From Methanomassiliicoccaceae archaeon UBA370 (GTDB lineage Archaea; Thermoplasmatota; Thermoplasmata; Methanomassiliicoccales; Methanomethylophilaceae): DNA of 64,000 nucleotides. The stretch is from assembly GCA_002505345.1 (NCBI GenBank), contig DAUY01000001.1, positions 35,197-99,196 of the forward strand, read 5' to 3'. The translations under genes were made by a program, and so were the position numbers. The notes under the pieces were generated by a model, which was given only the letters and a program-made list of their open reading frames with translations, had not been told where the DNA came from and did no database searches. The first letter of the stretch is position 1, and every line of letters starts with the position of its first letter. Shown one piece after another: positions 33,330-41,832 of the stretch.

Positions 33330-33500
33330 CCCAGTCGACCGTGTTCGGGAGTCGGTAGCACATGAAAAATAAGCGGTGGCCGCTTCACAGAAAGAAAACA
33401 TGTCCATCAGGACGGATGACATCCAGGGGTATGGGAGGGGTACTGCAAGACCGCAGAACAGTTCCGGATGCCCAAGAAAACTTAGGGGCCGGGTCCACAT
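33330..33500 (+). ncRNA. Possible structured RNA or leader upstream of cadD-like gene
   Basis: The 233-base gap between the HD gene and the transporter is GC-rich for an intergenic region and holds several adjacent short hairpins: AAGCGG-TGG-CCGCTT (33371-33385), GTCC-ATCA-GGAC (33402-33413), GGAT-GAC-ATCC (33414-33424) and CTGC-N6-GCAG (33443-33456). No protein-coding pattern is seen on either strand. It could be a riboswitch-like leader, an H/ACA-type guide RNA or an independent sRNA. I cannot match it to a known family, and each stem alone is weak. Confidence 0.3.
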
Positions 33501-33553
33501 AACAACAAAAAATTAGGAAAATCGAATGGAAATCACTCGGAGACCGAACTGAC

Positions 33554-34174
33554 ATGGATATAATCGGCACTTTGATCCTGGCACTGCTGACCGTAGTGGC
33601 GACCAGCCTAGATGAGGTGGTGCTGCTGGCAATGTTCTATGGCACCGTGCCCTCGGGAAGGGCCGGTAGCGACAGAAGGCGTGCGATCGGGACAGGTTAC
33701 ATAACAGGAAGCATCCTGGCCGTCATGATATCAGCGACGGTGGCATTAGGACTTGTGCAAATTCCAAACAACCGGTTGATTTCATGGATAGGGATTATAC
33801 CCTTGGTCATGGGCATATATGCGCTCGCCCGCCCAAACGGCGAGGAAGAGGAACTTGAAGTAGCCGGCACGGTCGCAGTCCACACCAAAGGCTTCGGACC
33901 GGCCATGCAGTTCGCCGTTCTCGCTCTGGTGCTCAGCATCGATGATTTCGGGGTCTACATCCCGCTTCTCGCTGGAATGGAGCTCGGGGAGGCTCTGATA
34001 ATGATAGCTGTTGCGATAACATGCATATTCGGCATCGCTCTGGCAGGAAGGCGCATCAGCAAAGTCTCCTCGGTGAAGAACATATTGGAAAAGGCCGAGC
34101 GTTGGCTGGTCCCGGTATTTTTCATAGTCATAGGCGCGTATACGGTCATCGAAGGGCAGACGGGACTTTGGTAA
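33554..34174 (+). CDS. CadD-like cadmium/cation resistance membrane protein
   Basis: A 206-residue integral membrane protein with five or six hydrophobic segments. It resembles the cadmium resistance transporter family: TSLDEVVLLAMFYG in helix 1 and the repeated LSIDDFGVYIPLL in the second half place conserved acidic residues inside membrane helices, as in that family. The substrate (Cd or another divalent cation) is not determined by sequence. It is preceded by a 233-base gap that may hold a structured RNA, and converges with rtcB. Confidence 0.8.
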   Translation: MDIIGTLILALLTVVATSLDEVVLLAMFYGTVPSGRAGSDRRRAIGTGYITGSILAVMISATVALGLVQIPNNRLISWIGIIPLVMGIYALARPNGEEEELEVAGTVAVHTKGFGPAMQFAVLALVLSIDDFGVYIPLLAGMELGEALIMIAVAITCIFGIALAGRRISKVSSVKNILEKAERWLVPVFFIVIGAYTVIEGQTGLW

Positions 34175-34180
34175 GGAATT

Positions 34181-35632
34181 TCATCCTTTGACGACCCCTA
34201 TGGGGGACAGCTTTGCTACCTTGGACGATATTCCGGCGCCACATACGACCTGAATCACCGTGTCTATGTCCTTATAGGCGTCGGGAGCCTCCTCGGTGAG
34301 ACCTTCGTCTGACCCGCTGAGGAGCACGATGTCCATATCGGCCAGGTCTTTCTTTATATTCGCCGCCGTGTTTCCGTGTGATGCGGATTTCCTCGACATC
34401 TTCCGACCCGCACCGTGGCATGTGGAACCGAACGTCTGCTCCATCGCGCCACTCTGTCCCAGAAGAACGTAGGTGCCGGAACTCATGTCGCCGGGTATTA
34501 TCACAGGCTGGCCCACATCCCTGTACTTCGGAGTGATCTCCCTCCGTCCGGCTGCGAAAGCCCGAGTGGCACCCTTCCTATGGACGACAACCTCCATTTT
34601 GCTCCCCTCTACCGTGTGGGTTTCTTTTTTAGCGATGTTGTGGGCCACGTCGTAAACGAGTCCCATGCCCATATCCTCCGCCGGCCGGCCCATTACCTTT
34701 TCAAAAGACTCCCTGACCCAGTGCATTATCATCTGCCGGTTGGCCCAGGCGTAGTTGGCGCCGCAACACATGGCCTTGTAGTAGTCGTCGCCCGCCTTAG
34801 ATTTCAGAGGGGCGCACGCAAGCTGCCTGTCGGGAAGGCTCACTTTGTTATCGGAGATGTAGCGTTCCATCTCCTGCAGATAATCCGTGGCGATCTGGTG
34901 ACCGCATCCTCTGGACCCGCAATGCACCGTAATGGTGACGGTCCCCTTCTCGAGTCCGAAGGCTTTTGCCGCCTTCTCGTCAAAGATATCGTCGACCACG
35001 TCCAGTTCGAGGAAGTGGTTGCCGGAGCCGAGGGAGCCCAGCTGGGGGAGGCCTCTCTTCCTGGCCCTGTCACTGACCAGCGAAGGGTCGGCGTCCTTCA
35101 TGCGTCCGCCCTCCTCCGTGGTCTCCAGGTCGCTCTCCCATCCGTAACCGTTCTCGACCGCCCATTCCGAACCGCAGAGGAGGACCTCATCCAATTCTTT
35201 GTTGCCGAGCCTGGTGAGCCCTTTGGAACCCAGGCCGGAGGGGACGTTCGCGTAGAGCTCCTCCATCAGGCGCTTCCTGTTGCCGCCTATGTCCTCGGCT
35301 GTGAGGTTCGTCTTTATCAGGCGAACTCCGCAGTTTATATCAAAACCTATTCCTCCGGGAGATATGCTGCCCTCGTCCGCGTCCACTGCAGCGACGCCCC
35401 CGATCGGAAAACCATATCCCCAATGTATGTCCGGCATGGCCAAGGAGTTGCCGACTATTCCGGGGAGGCATGCGACGTTGGCGGCCTGTGCCGGAGCGTT
35501 GTCGGAACGTATCTGAGGAATCATTTCACTGCTGGCATATATCACGGCATCCGTGCGCATGCAGTCGACTTCGCCTTTGGGTATGCGCCATCTGTAATCG
35601 TCGATCTTTTCGAGGGCGCCGTTCCAAGCCAT
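34181..35632 (-). CDS. rtcB: tRNA-splicing ligase RtcB
   Basis: A 483-residue GTP/Mn-dependent RNA ligase that joins tRNA exon halves in archaea. Family signatures are PDIHWGYGFPIGGVAA, GGIGFDINCGVRL (metal-binding Cys), GSLGSGNHFLEL, HCGSRGCGHQI and the C-terminal STCHGAGRKMSR with the guanylated His. No intein interrupts it. I take the ATG at 35632 (MAWNGALEKIDDYRW); the open frame upstream runs through the tRNA-His gene. Only 23 bases separate it from that tRNA on the same strand. Confidence 0.97.
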   Translation of the reverse strand: MAWNGALEKIDDYRWRIPKGEVDCMRTDAVIYASSEMIPQIRSDNAPAQAANVACLPGIVGNSLAMPDIHWGYGFPIGGVAAVDADEGSISPGGIGFDINCGVRLIKTNLTAEDIGGNRKRLMEELYANVPSGLGSKGLTRLGNKELDEVLLCGSEWAVENGYGWESDLETTEEGGRMKDADPSLVSDRARKRGLPQLGSLGSGNHFLELDVVDDIFDEKAAKAFGLEKGTVTITVHCGSRGCGHQIATDYLQEMERYISDNKVSLPDRQLACAPLKSKAGDDYYKAMCCGANYAWANRQMIMHWVRESFEKVMGRPAEDMGMGLVYDVAHNIAKKETHTVEGSKMEVVVHRKGATRAFAAGRREITPKYRDVGQPVIIPGDMSSGTYVLLGQSGAMEQTFGSTCHGAGRKMSRKSASHGNTAANIKKDLADMDIVLLSGSDEGLTEEAPDAYKDIDTVIQVVCGAGISSKVAKLSPIGVVKG

Positions 35633-35655
35633 AGTGTCACTCCTTAGAAAGTAGG

Positions 35656-35730
35656 GGCCGGGACCGAGATTTGAACCCGAGTCGGGGGATCCACAGTCCC
35701 CCAGGATAACCAAGCTACCCTATCCCGGCC
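35656..35730 (-). tRNA. tRNA-His (GTG)
   Basis: Read on the minus strand, the acceptor stem is GCCGGGA/TCCCGGC. The anticodon stem GGGGA/TCCCC encloses loop CTGTGGA with anticodon GTG (His), and the T-loop is GGTTCAAAT. A G precedes position 1 and pairs with C73, the G-1:C73 identity pair of tRNA-His, apparently encoded in the DNA. CCA is not encoded (CCT follows). A TATA-like sequence lies upstream around 35758-35766. rtcB follows directly downstream. Confidence 0.93.
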
Positions 35731-35850
35731 ATGTACTGAGCGCTTGATAGATTGAATGTACATAAAGATTCTTGCTTCTAAGATGTCGGTTCGTGGCCTG
35801 TCGTCTGTTCGGTGCCACCCTTATTATATGAACAAAATCATTTGAGCCCT

Positions 35851-36765
35851 ATGGCCAAGAGGGATCTAATTTCAGTAGTGGACATGCAGGACAAATGGCC
35901 CGAGCTTGTCGATCTGGCGATACAGATGAAGCAGGAGCGCGGAAACCACGGGGACCCGCTGGCAGGAAAGACCCTCGCAATGATATTCGAAAAACCCAGC
36001 ACCAGGACGCGTATATCTTTCGATGTTGCCATCACGGAGCTCGGAGGACACGCGCTCTACATCGACGAGTCCAAGATGCAGATGGACCACGGGGAGACGG
36101 TCGAAGACACGGCCAAGGTGATGAGCAGGTTCATTCACGGGATAATGTACCGTGCCAAGGACTACAAGACGATGGACAAGTTCGGCGAGTTCGCATCCGT
36201 GCCCGTCATAAGCGGGCTGGACAACCTCGAGCACCCGTGCCAGGCCCTTGCCGACATGGTCACGATCAAGGAGAAGAAAGGCGGATTCCGCGGAAAGAAG
36301 CTCGTCTATCTCGGAGACGGAAACAACGTGTGCAACTCTCTGCTCTACGCCTCGGCGATACTCGGATTGGACATGGTGGCGTGCTGCCCCGCGGTCAGGA
36401 TGCCCAACGCAGAGATAATGCTGAAAGCTTCGCGCATCGCGGACGAGAACGGAAGCAAGATAATTGCGTCCCACGACCCGAAAGAGGCGTGCGTGGACGC
36501 CGATATCCTCTACACCGACACATGGATCTCCATGGGTGACGAGACTCCGGTGGAGGAGGCGGTCAGGATATTCAAGATGTACCAGATCAACAGCGAGCTC
36601 CTGGATCTGGCTAAGCCTGACTGCATAGTGATGCACTGTCTGCCCGCCCACAGGGGGCAGGAGATAACCTCCGAGGTTATTGACGGCCAGCACAGCGTCA
36701 TATTCGACCAGGCCGAGAACAGGCTGCACGCTCAGAAAGCGGTTCTGTACATGTTGCTCAAATGA
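35851..36765 (+). CDS. argF: Ornithine carbamoyltransferase
   Basis: A 304-residue enzyme of arginine synthesis: carbamoyl phosphate plus ornithine to citrulline. The carbamoyl-phosphate loop is STRTR in EKPSTRTRISFDVA, HPCQALADMVT is the second family motif, and HCLPAHRGQEI near the C-terminus is the ornithine-binding signature. CTTATTATATG at 35819-35829 lies about 25 bases before the ATG at 35851, which implies a leaderless transcript and supports this start over an upstream in-frame Met. Confidence 0.97.
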   Translation: MAKRDLISVVDMQDKWPELVDLAIQMKQERGNHGDPLAGKTLAMIFEKPSTRTRISFDVAITELGGHALYIDESKMQMDHGETVEDTAKVMSRFIHGIMYRAKDYKTMDKFGEFASVPVISGLDNLEHPCQALADMVTIKEKKGGFRGKKLVYLGDGNNVCNSLLYASAILGLDMVACCPAVRMPNAEIMLKASRIADENGSKIIASHDPKEACVDADILYTDTWISMGDETPVEEAVRIFKMYQINSELLDLAKPDCIVMHCLPAHRGQEITSEVIDGQHSVIFDQAENRLHAQKAVLYMLLK

Positions 36766-38173
36766 CCTGACAGGAGACAAGGTCCTCGACTATCTCGAGG
36801 AACTCCTCCTTTTTTTCGGGCGGTATCGTGGCGCCGGCGGCCACGCTGTGACCGCCTCCGAAACCGCCTACCAGCTCGGCCGCCTTTTTCATGACGGCAG
36901 ACAGATTCAGGCCCCTGTCGACAAGGGTCCGGTCGGCGCGTGCCGAAACTTTCACGCCGTCCTCGGCGTCGGCGAAGGCGATTATCGGAAGCCATTTCTT
37001 GCATCCTTCGGAGTTTAGCATCATGCCAGCCACTATGCCGACCACGGTCTCCTTTATCTGGTCGCCCGCGTCGAAGTACTGGACGAACCGTTTTTCGCGC
37101 ATCAGATGGTTTTCTTTGACGTAGCTCATGGCAGCGGAAATGTTCCGCCTGTGCTCGGTGCGGTTGCGTTCCGCGTCTTCCAGTGCGGTGCGGTCGCCAC
37201 AGCAGATCCTCATGCCAGTCTCTGCGTCCTCGTATCTCCCGCACGAGTTCAGGATGGTGGCGAACTCCTTCGCATCCCTTAGGCCCGAGCCCGGTTCGAA
37301 ACGCGGAAGGGTGTAAACCTCTCCGTAGAGGTGCTTCGCGTCTGTCGGGTTCCCGAGCATCTTCAGGAGTTTTTCGGTTGCTCTCTTTTTCTCGGGCGGC
37401 GCGAGGCTGTTCCAAGATCTGGGACGGCCCCCGTAATTGAGATCGATGGCCAGATCCGAGTAGAACTTGACGCATGACTGACCGGAATTCGACAATCCCG
37501 GGAGCTCCGGGTCGCTGCTGTACTGCAGGAATTGTACCAGATTCCTGGTCTCCCTTCCGAAAAGTCTCAGATCGTTCTCAGGGATCACGTCTCCGGACCT
37601 TACGGCTTCGTCCACTATAATGCGATTCATGCTGATCAGTCCGGATTCCCTGCTGTCCTGGAAGTCTCCAACGGCACCGATAAGTGCCAGATATGCCAAA
37701 TCTATGTTATTTCGGTCCAATTTTTTAGCAACCATGTATGTGGACCCTGCGCCGCTTATCTCTATAGAACCGTCCATTCCGAAGCAGTGGGGATTCACAT
37801 GGTACAAGGCAGAAAAATCGTCCAGAGTCGCCTGCCTGCGGTTCCTTCTCGTGTCCGGTACATGGTGGTCCGTTATAACGAGGCCGTCTTTTCGGAATTC
37901 GGAGAGGTAGCCGCTTCCAAGGTCGCATATCCAGACTATATCTTCGGTGCTGGAGTTGACCTTGTTCACAACTTCTTCGGTGATCTTCTTTTCGAAAACT
38001 ACGCTGTGCCCGATCCCCAAACGCCCCAGCGCCATAGAGGCTATCGAACCGGCGGCGATCCCGTCGGCGTCTATGTGGGATATGACAAGGGCGCTCTTCG
38101 CGGACCTGATGGCCTCGGCCGCCCTGGATGCCGCATCCTCGAAAGAACGCAGATTACCAGATGTAACCGGCAT
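36758..38173 (-). CDS. RecJ-like DHH exonuclease (GAN family)
   Basis: A 471-residue DHH/DHHA1 phosphoesterase. Metal-binding motifs are SHIDADGIAAGS near 32, WICDLGSGYLS, and ITDHHVPDT with the DHH triad; GGFGGGHSVAAGA near 445 is the DHHA1 substrate loop. Archaeal members (GAN) bind GINS at the replication fork and degrade single-stranded DNA 5'-3', and related ones act on RNA. Its start overlaps the end of a DnaQ-like exonuclease gene by 20 bases, so two nucleases share an operon. It converges with argF by 8 bases. Confidence 0.92.
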   Translation of the reverse strand: MPVTSGNLRSFEDAASRAAEAIRSAKSALVISHIDADGIAAGSIASMALGRLGIGHSVVFEKKITEEVVNKVNSSTEDIVWICDLGSGYLSEFRKDGLVITDHHVPDTRRNRRQATLDDFSALYHVNPHCFGMDGSIEISGAGSTYMVAKKLDRNNIDLAYLALIGAVGDFQDSRESGLISMNRIIVDEAVRSGDVIPENDLRLFGRETRNLVQFLQYSSDPELPGLSNSGQSCVKFYSDLAIDLNYGGRPRSWNSLAPPEKKRATEKLLKMLGNPTDAKHLYGEVYTLPRFEPGSGLRDAKEFATILNSCGRYEDAETGMRICCGDRTALEDAERNRTEHRRNISAAMSYVKENHLMREKRFVQYFDAGDQIKETVVGIVAGMMLNSEGCKKWLPIIAFADAEDGVKVSARADRTLVDRGLNLSAVMKKAAELVGGFGGGHSVAAGATIPPEKKEEFLEIVEDLVSCQVI

Positions 38174-38915
38174 ATTCCTTCACCAATCTGGGATAGATCG
38201 TATCTGCCACCCTCTTGAGGTTTACGGTGTCGGCTCTGTTGTATTCGGTGAGCTTTTCCAGAGAATCCTTGTCGCCCCGGCCGCACCAGCGCTTCCAAAG
38301 ACGTACCGCTTCCAGACCGTCCACTCCCTGTATGCCCTCGTCCCTGGCTATCCCGACCTCAGCCTCCAGGTTCTTGAGCCCCCCTCTGTACCCTACCTTC
38401 CGGGAGGCGAACCGCAGATCTAGGTGAGGAAGTCCCAGGTCCAGTGTCGGGAAGCTTTCCCTGAGTACCGGGAGGTCGAAGCAGCTGCCGTTGAAGGTCA
38501 CGAGCATCGATGCGCCTTCCAACGCATCGGCGACGGCTCCGGCGTCCAGGTCCCTGCCCTGTACCAGCGTTACCGTGTCTTTGTCGGTGTGCACTGTCAC
38601 CACGGTAACGAGGGAATCCCTCTCCAGCCCGTCAGTCTCTATGTCAAGGTATGCGGCCTTTTCCCGAAATTCCCCGAAAAGGCGCCATTGTTCAGATTTC
38701 GGGAGCAGTCCGTTAAGTCCGGCCGCATCTCCATCATCCAGGAGCTCGCATGCTTTTGAAATTGCCAGGTCGCATTCTCTCTTCCTGTAGTCGGGCACGG
38801 CGCATACGCTACTTGAAGCCAGGAAATCGTCCCAGTCGCGGACCCCGGACTCCCATATGTATCTCTCCTTCTTCATCCCGACCGACGGGGCGATACGGAA
38901 GGTGTGCCTTATCAT
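38154..38915 (-). CDS. RNase H-like 3'-5' exonuclease (YprB/RNase_H_2 family)
   Basis: A 253-residue DnaQ-fold protein. ExoI-type AYLDIETDGL carries the first metal ligands, FNGSCFDLPVLR is ExoII, and EYNRADTVNLKRVAD is ExoIII. An N-terminal region of about 95 residues includes a helix-hairpin-like GVRDWDDFLA segment. I choose the ATG at 38915 (MIRHTFRIAPSVG); upstream residues look non-coding. It is translationally coupled to the RecJ-like gene, suggesting a joint DNA repair role. The specific substrate is unknown. Confidence 0.85.
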   Translation of the reverse strand: MIRHTFRIAPSVGMKKERYIWESGVRDWDDFLASSSVCAVPDYRKRECDLAISKACELLDDGDAAGLNGLLPKSEQWRLFGEFREKAAYLDIETDGLERDSLVTVVTVHTDKDTVTLVQGRDLDAGAVADALEGASMLVTFNGSCFDLPVLRESFPTLDLGLPHLDLRFASRKVGYRGGLKNLEAEVGIARDEGIQGVDGLEAVRLWKRWCGRGDKDSLEKLTEYNRADTVNLKRVADTIYPRLVKEYAGYIW

Positions 38916-38992
38916 CGCCGGTCTATATCGGAACCACTCAAAAAAACCTTGCATGCGTTCAATTAATACGCCGGGAAGCCATCGAGTCACCC

Positions 38993-39715
38993 ATGCGGAC
39001 GCTCGAGGTCCTTCCGGACGTTAAGATCACCAGCGACAGGTGCGTGCTCCTGGACAATGGCCGTACCGCGGTCATTGGCGACCTGCACCTGGGCTACGAG
39101 AAGGCCCTCGAAGAGGAAGGGATCTATCTGCCCCGCATTAACACAGGCACCATCAGGGACGCAATGAACCGCATAATCGGACGTTACGAGCCAGAAAGGG
39201 TGGTGCTGCTCGGAGATATAAAGCACGACTTCAAGCGTTCTGAACGCGGGGCGGCGTCCGAAGTCTTGGAGATACTCGACCTCCTGAACGAGGCCGTGGA
39301 GACTCTGGTCGTCAAAGGCAACCACGACAACTATATACAGAATATACTGGCAAGCAGGAACCTGGTCGCCGAAGACAGCGTGGAGATCGCGGGCTACCGG
39401 CTGGAGCACGGACACGTCGATTCCGGGGCACGTCCCGTGATAATCGGACACGAGCATCCTTCGGTCAGGATCCCCGGTTCCGGATCAGGAGGGACCAAGA
39501 TACACTGTTTCGTCCTTGCCAGGAAAGAGAGGGTCCTCGTCCTGCCTCCATTCAGCCCCTTCTCCATGGGCAACGACCTGCTTTCGGAGGGTTCGTCCAT
39601 GGCGCCCGCGCTGCGCGGGTGCGACCTAGGCAATGCGGAGATCTACGGTGTATCGGACATGGGGATAATGGAGCTGGGTAAGCTTTCAGGCCTCGAAGAT
39701 ATAGAGCTCGGATGA
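38993..39715 (+). CDS. Calcineurin-like metallophosphoesterase
   Basis: A 240-residue protein with all core motifs of the binuclear phosphoesterase fold: GDLHLGYE, VVLLGDIKHDF, VVKGNHDNY and a closing GHEHPSV. The type resembles archaeal MPP (PH1616-like) proteins often near DNA repair genes. The ATG at 38993 is used; the frame upstream is not protein-like and overlaps the divergent exonuclease gene. Substrate unknown. Confidence 0.88.
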   Translation: MRTLEVLPDVKITSDRCVLLDNGRTAVIGDLHLGYEKALEEEGIYLPRINTGTIRDAMNRIIGRYEPERVVLLGDIKHDFKRSERGAASEVLEILDLLNEAVETLVVKGNHDNYIQNILASRNLVAEDSVEIAGYRLEHGHVDSGARPVIIGHEHPSVRIPGSGSGGTKIHCFVLARKERVLVLPPFSPFSMGNDLLSEGSSMAPALRGCDLGNAEIYGVSDMGIMELGKLSGLEDIELG

Positions 39716-39745
39716 GGTTTTGGATTCCCTAATTCGTTTCCCCTG

Positions 39746-39783
39746 AATATTAAATAATAGTAGGTTATTCTTACCGCAGGAGA
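39746..39783 (+). promoter_or_regulatory. Promoter and RBS of the methyl-CoM methyltransferase gene
   Basis: AATATTAAATAATAG at 39746-39760 is a strong TATA element about 35-45 bases before the ATG, and AGGAGA at 39778-39783 is a ribosome-binding site. The strong signals and highly biased codons of the gene fit high expression. Confidence 0.6.
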
Positions 39784-39791
39784 AATAATCT

Positions 39792-40823
39792 ATGTCAATG
39801 ACTCCAAAAGAAAGAGTGCTTGCAGCGATGAAACAAGAGGACCTCGACAGGCCCCCGGTAGCGATCTTCACACAGTCCGCCACGCTCGGACAGATGGACA
39901 AGGTCGGTGCCGCATGGCCCGAGGCCCACAAGTCCGCTGAGCTTATGGCAAAACTGGGATCCGCGCAGGCCGACGTTTTCGGCTTCGAGTGCTGCAGGGC
40001 CCCCTTCTGCCTGACCGCAGAGGCCGAGAGGCTCGGATGCAACGTCGCAGTCGAGAAGAAAGACGCCGCACCGATGATCAAGAAACACCCGTACAAATTC
40101 GACCCTATGACCGGCGAATACGACAGCCCCGACGGACTTATGTCCCCTGAGGAGTTCATCGCCGGCGGAAGGCCCGCCGAAGTCATCAAAGCCATGGGCA
40201 TCATGAAGAAGACCCACGGCGACAACTACTGCATCGTAGCCGGAAACACCGGACCCTTCTCCCTCGCGGGCCACATGGTCAGCACCGAGAACCTCGTCTT
40301 CGGAATGATGATGGACCCCGACCAGGTCGCCAGCTGGGTCAAGGGAGTCACACCTGTGTGCAAGGCATACTGCCAGGCGCTCATCGACGGAGGAGCAGAC
40401 ATCATCCAGATGTCCGAGCCCACCGCGTCCACGGACATGATCGCCCCTGACATGTTCCACGACGCGTCCGGAAAATACGTATCCCAGTCCCTCGCCGCGA
40501 TAAAGGGCGGATACTCTGTTCTCCACATATGCGGAGACACCCTGCCCATCCTCGAGATGATGGTTGAGACCGGAGTCACCGGACTGTCCATCGAAGAGAA
40601 GGTCGACCCCTTCAAAGCCGTCGAGCACGTCGGCGGAAAGACGGTCCTCGTAGGAAACGTCGGGTCCGTCAAGCCCCTCTTCCAGGGAACCCCTGCAGAG
40701 GTCATTAAGGGAACCCAGGCTTCCGTCAAGGCGGGATTCAACGTCATATCCTCCGGATGCGGTATCGCAACTGCGACCCCCGACGAGAACATGGCGGCCA
40801 TGGTCAAAGCAGTCAAGGGATGA
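39792..40823 (+). CDS. mtbA: Methylcobamide:coenzyme M methyltransferase (MtbA/MtaA family)
   Basis: A 343-residue UroD-fold zinc enzyme that moves the methyl group from a methylated corrinoid protein to coenzyme M, giving methyl-CoM, the substrate of MCR. The zinc ligands form H245-x-C247 (HICGD) and C323 (SSGCG), as in MtaA/MtbA. Length and the closing CGIATATPDENMAAMVKAVKG are typical. Whether it serves methylamines (MtbA) or methanol (MtaA) cannot be settled here; the symbol is the likelier of the two. It lies 1 kb upstream of the mcr operon on the same strand with its own promoter. Confidence 0.87.
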   Translation: MSMTPKERVLAAMKQEDLDRPPVAIFTQSATLGQMDKVGAAWPEAHKSAELMAKLGSAQADVFGFECCRAPFCLTAEAERLGCNVAVEKKDAAPMIKKHPYKFDPMTGEYDSPDGLMSPEEFIAGGRPAEVIKAMGIMKKTHGDNYCIVAGNTGPFSLAGHMVSTENLVFGMMMDPDQVASWVKGVTPVCKAYCQALIDGGADIIQMSEPTASTDMIAPDMFHDASGKYVSQSLAAIKGGYSVLHICGDTLPILEMMVETGVTGLSIEEKVDPFKAVEHVGGKTVLVGNVGSVKPLFQGTPAEVIKGTQASVKAGFNVISSGCGIATATPDENMAAMVKAVKG

Positions 40824-40918
40824 GTCCGCTCGTAACCTGACTATCAAAACCTCTTACTTTCTTTTCACTTCATCCTGCTTTCACAATGTTTATTACCGCG
40901 GGCCCCGCTGTCCGGACC

Positions 40919-41629
40919 ATGTCCCATCATCTCGCCGACAACTCGGAATACGCCTCGAAGATCAGAACGGCCCTGGGTCTGAGATACGAGCCTGTCGCCG
41001 TTAAGCTGATACCTGAGGGAGTTGAATTTCCCGGAGGATACAGGAAACCGGAAGGTCAGATGTCTCACTGCCAGGCGGTCATGCGCGCCAGGAAGGGCGA
41101 GTACATCACGATGAAGCTGGACGACCAGAGCTGTCACGTGGGCTCTTCGGCCCTCGGCATGGCGGAAACGCCCGAGAAGGTCGCAGATGGTACGTTACAT
41201 TTCAACGTCGGGGCTTTCGATTCTCCCGATGCGGCGGCTAAGATGATAGCCGACAGAAAGGTCCCGGACATCCGGATGGCGGGCGAGACAGTCTGTCCTC
41301 TCAAGGATGCGGACTTCGAGCCCGACGTGGTCATACTGGTCGACATACCGGAGAGGCTGTATTGGATAGTGCCGTTGTCCACCGCGGAAAAGGGAGGAAG
41401 GGTAGAATTCAGCACATCGGCTTTCCAGTGCGCATGCGAGGACGTAACGGCATATCCGTTCGTCACCCGGAAGCCCAATCTGTCCCTGGGCTGCTTCGGC
41501 TGTCGCAAGAAGACCGATATGGCCGCCGACGAGCTTGCCGCCGGGATACCTTACGGTATGATCCCCGGGTTCGCGGCACGTCTCGGGAAGTATGAGACGG
41601 GCATGATGGCGAAGGCTAAACGCGATTAA
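40919..41629 (+). CDS. DUF169 family protein
   Basis: A 236-residue protein of the DUF169 family, of unknown function and common in anaerobes and methanogens. The start resembles RTALGLRYEPVAVKLIPEG, and several cysteines follow (MSHCQAVM, DQSCHVGSSALG, ETVCPLKDA, FQCACED, GCFGCRKKTDM), the last suited to a metal site. I use the ATG at 40919; an in-frame ATG 33 bases upstream is less likely. It stands between the methyltransferase and mcr operons on the same strand. Confidence 0.85.
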   Translation: MSHHLADNSEYASKIRTALGLRYEPVAVKLIPEGVEFPGGYRKPEGQMSHCQAVMRARKGEYITMKLDDQSCHVGSSALGMAETPEKVADGTLHFNVGAFDSPDAAAKMIADRKVPDIRMAGETVCPLKDADFEPDVVILVDIPERLYWIVPLSTAEKGGRVEFSTSAFQCACEDVTAYPFVTRKPNLSLGCFGCRKKTDMAADELAAGIPYGMIPGFAARLGKYETGMMAKAKRD

Positions 41630-41631
41630 AA

Positions 41632-41659
41632 CCCGAAATATCGGGCCGGAAAGCCGGCC
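41632..41659 (+). terminator. Two overlapping hairpins after the DUF169 gene
   Basis: CCCGA-AATA-TCGGG (41632-41645) and GGCCGG-AAAG-CCGGCC (41644-41659) share two bases at their junction, so the full stems compete. An AT-rich stretch follows but no clean T-run. The likeliest role is termination of the DUF169 transcript ahead of the mcr promoter. Confidence 0.4.
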
Positions 41660-41685
41660 AAATTATTCCATTTAAATACCAGGTA

Positions 41686-41829
41686 ACACTAAAACAGTGT
41701 CAAGTACGCGTATTTTGCATTTTTTTGTCGTTTGAACAGTGTTTAATGGTTGGCTTTATATTAGGATAACAGATTACGCGAACTGCAAGGGGAGCAGGAC
41801 CCAATCCTGCAAAAATTGAACGGAGGTAA
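41686..41829 (+). promoter_or_regulatory. mcr operon promoter, candidate operator and leader
   Basis: TATA element CTTTATATTA at 41754-41763, so transcription should begin near 41787. AACAGTGT occurs twice in direct orientation upstream of it (41693-41700 and 41735-41742, 42 bases apart); the first copy is half of ACACT-AAAAC-AGTGT. The leader holds a hairpin GCAGGA-CCCAA-TCCTGC at 41794-41810 and GGAGGTAA at 41822-41829 just before the mcrB ATG. The repeats are candidate regulator sites; the hairpin may stabilise the mRNA. Confidence 0.55.
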
Positions 41830-41832
41830 AAA

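Noticed and set aside
33400..33500. Fluoride, Mn or NiCo riboswitch in the same gap
   Set aside because: The stems and loop sequences do not match the consensus motifs I remember, so only a generic structured RNA is claimed.
33385..33570. Minus-strand short frames before the CadD-like gene
   Set aside because: Serine/proline-rich translations without ribosome site or homologue; the gap looks more like RNA or untranslated sequence.
34181..35632. Possible intein in RtcB
   Set aside because: 483 residues, with all motifs at normal spacing.
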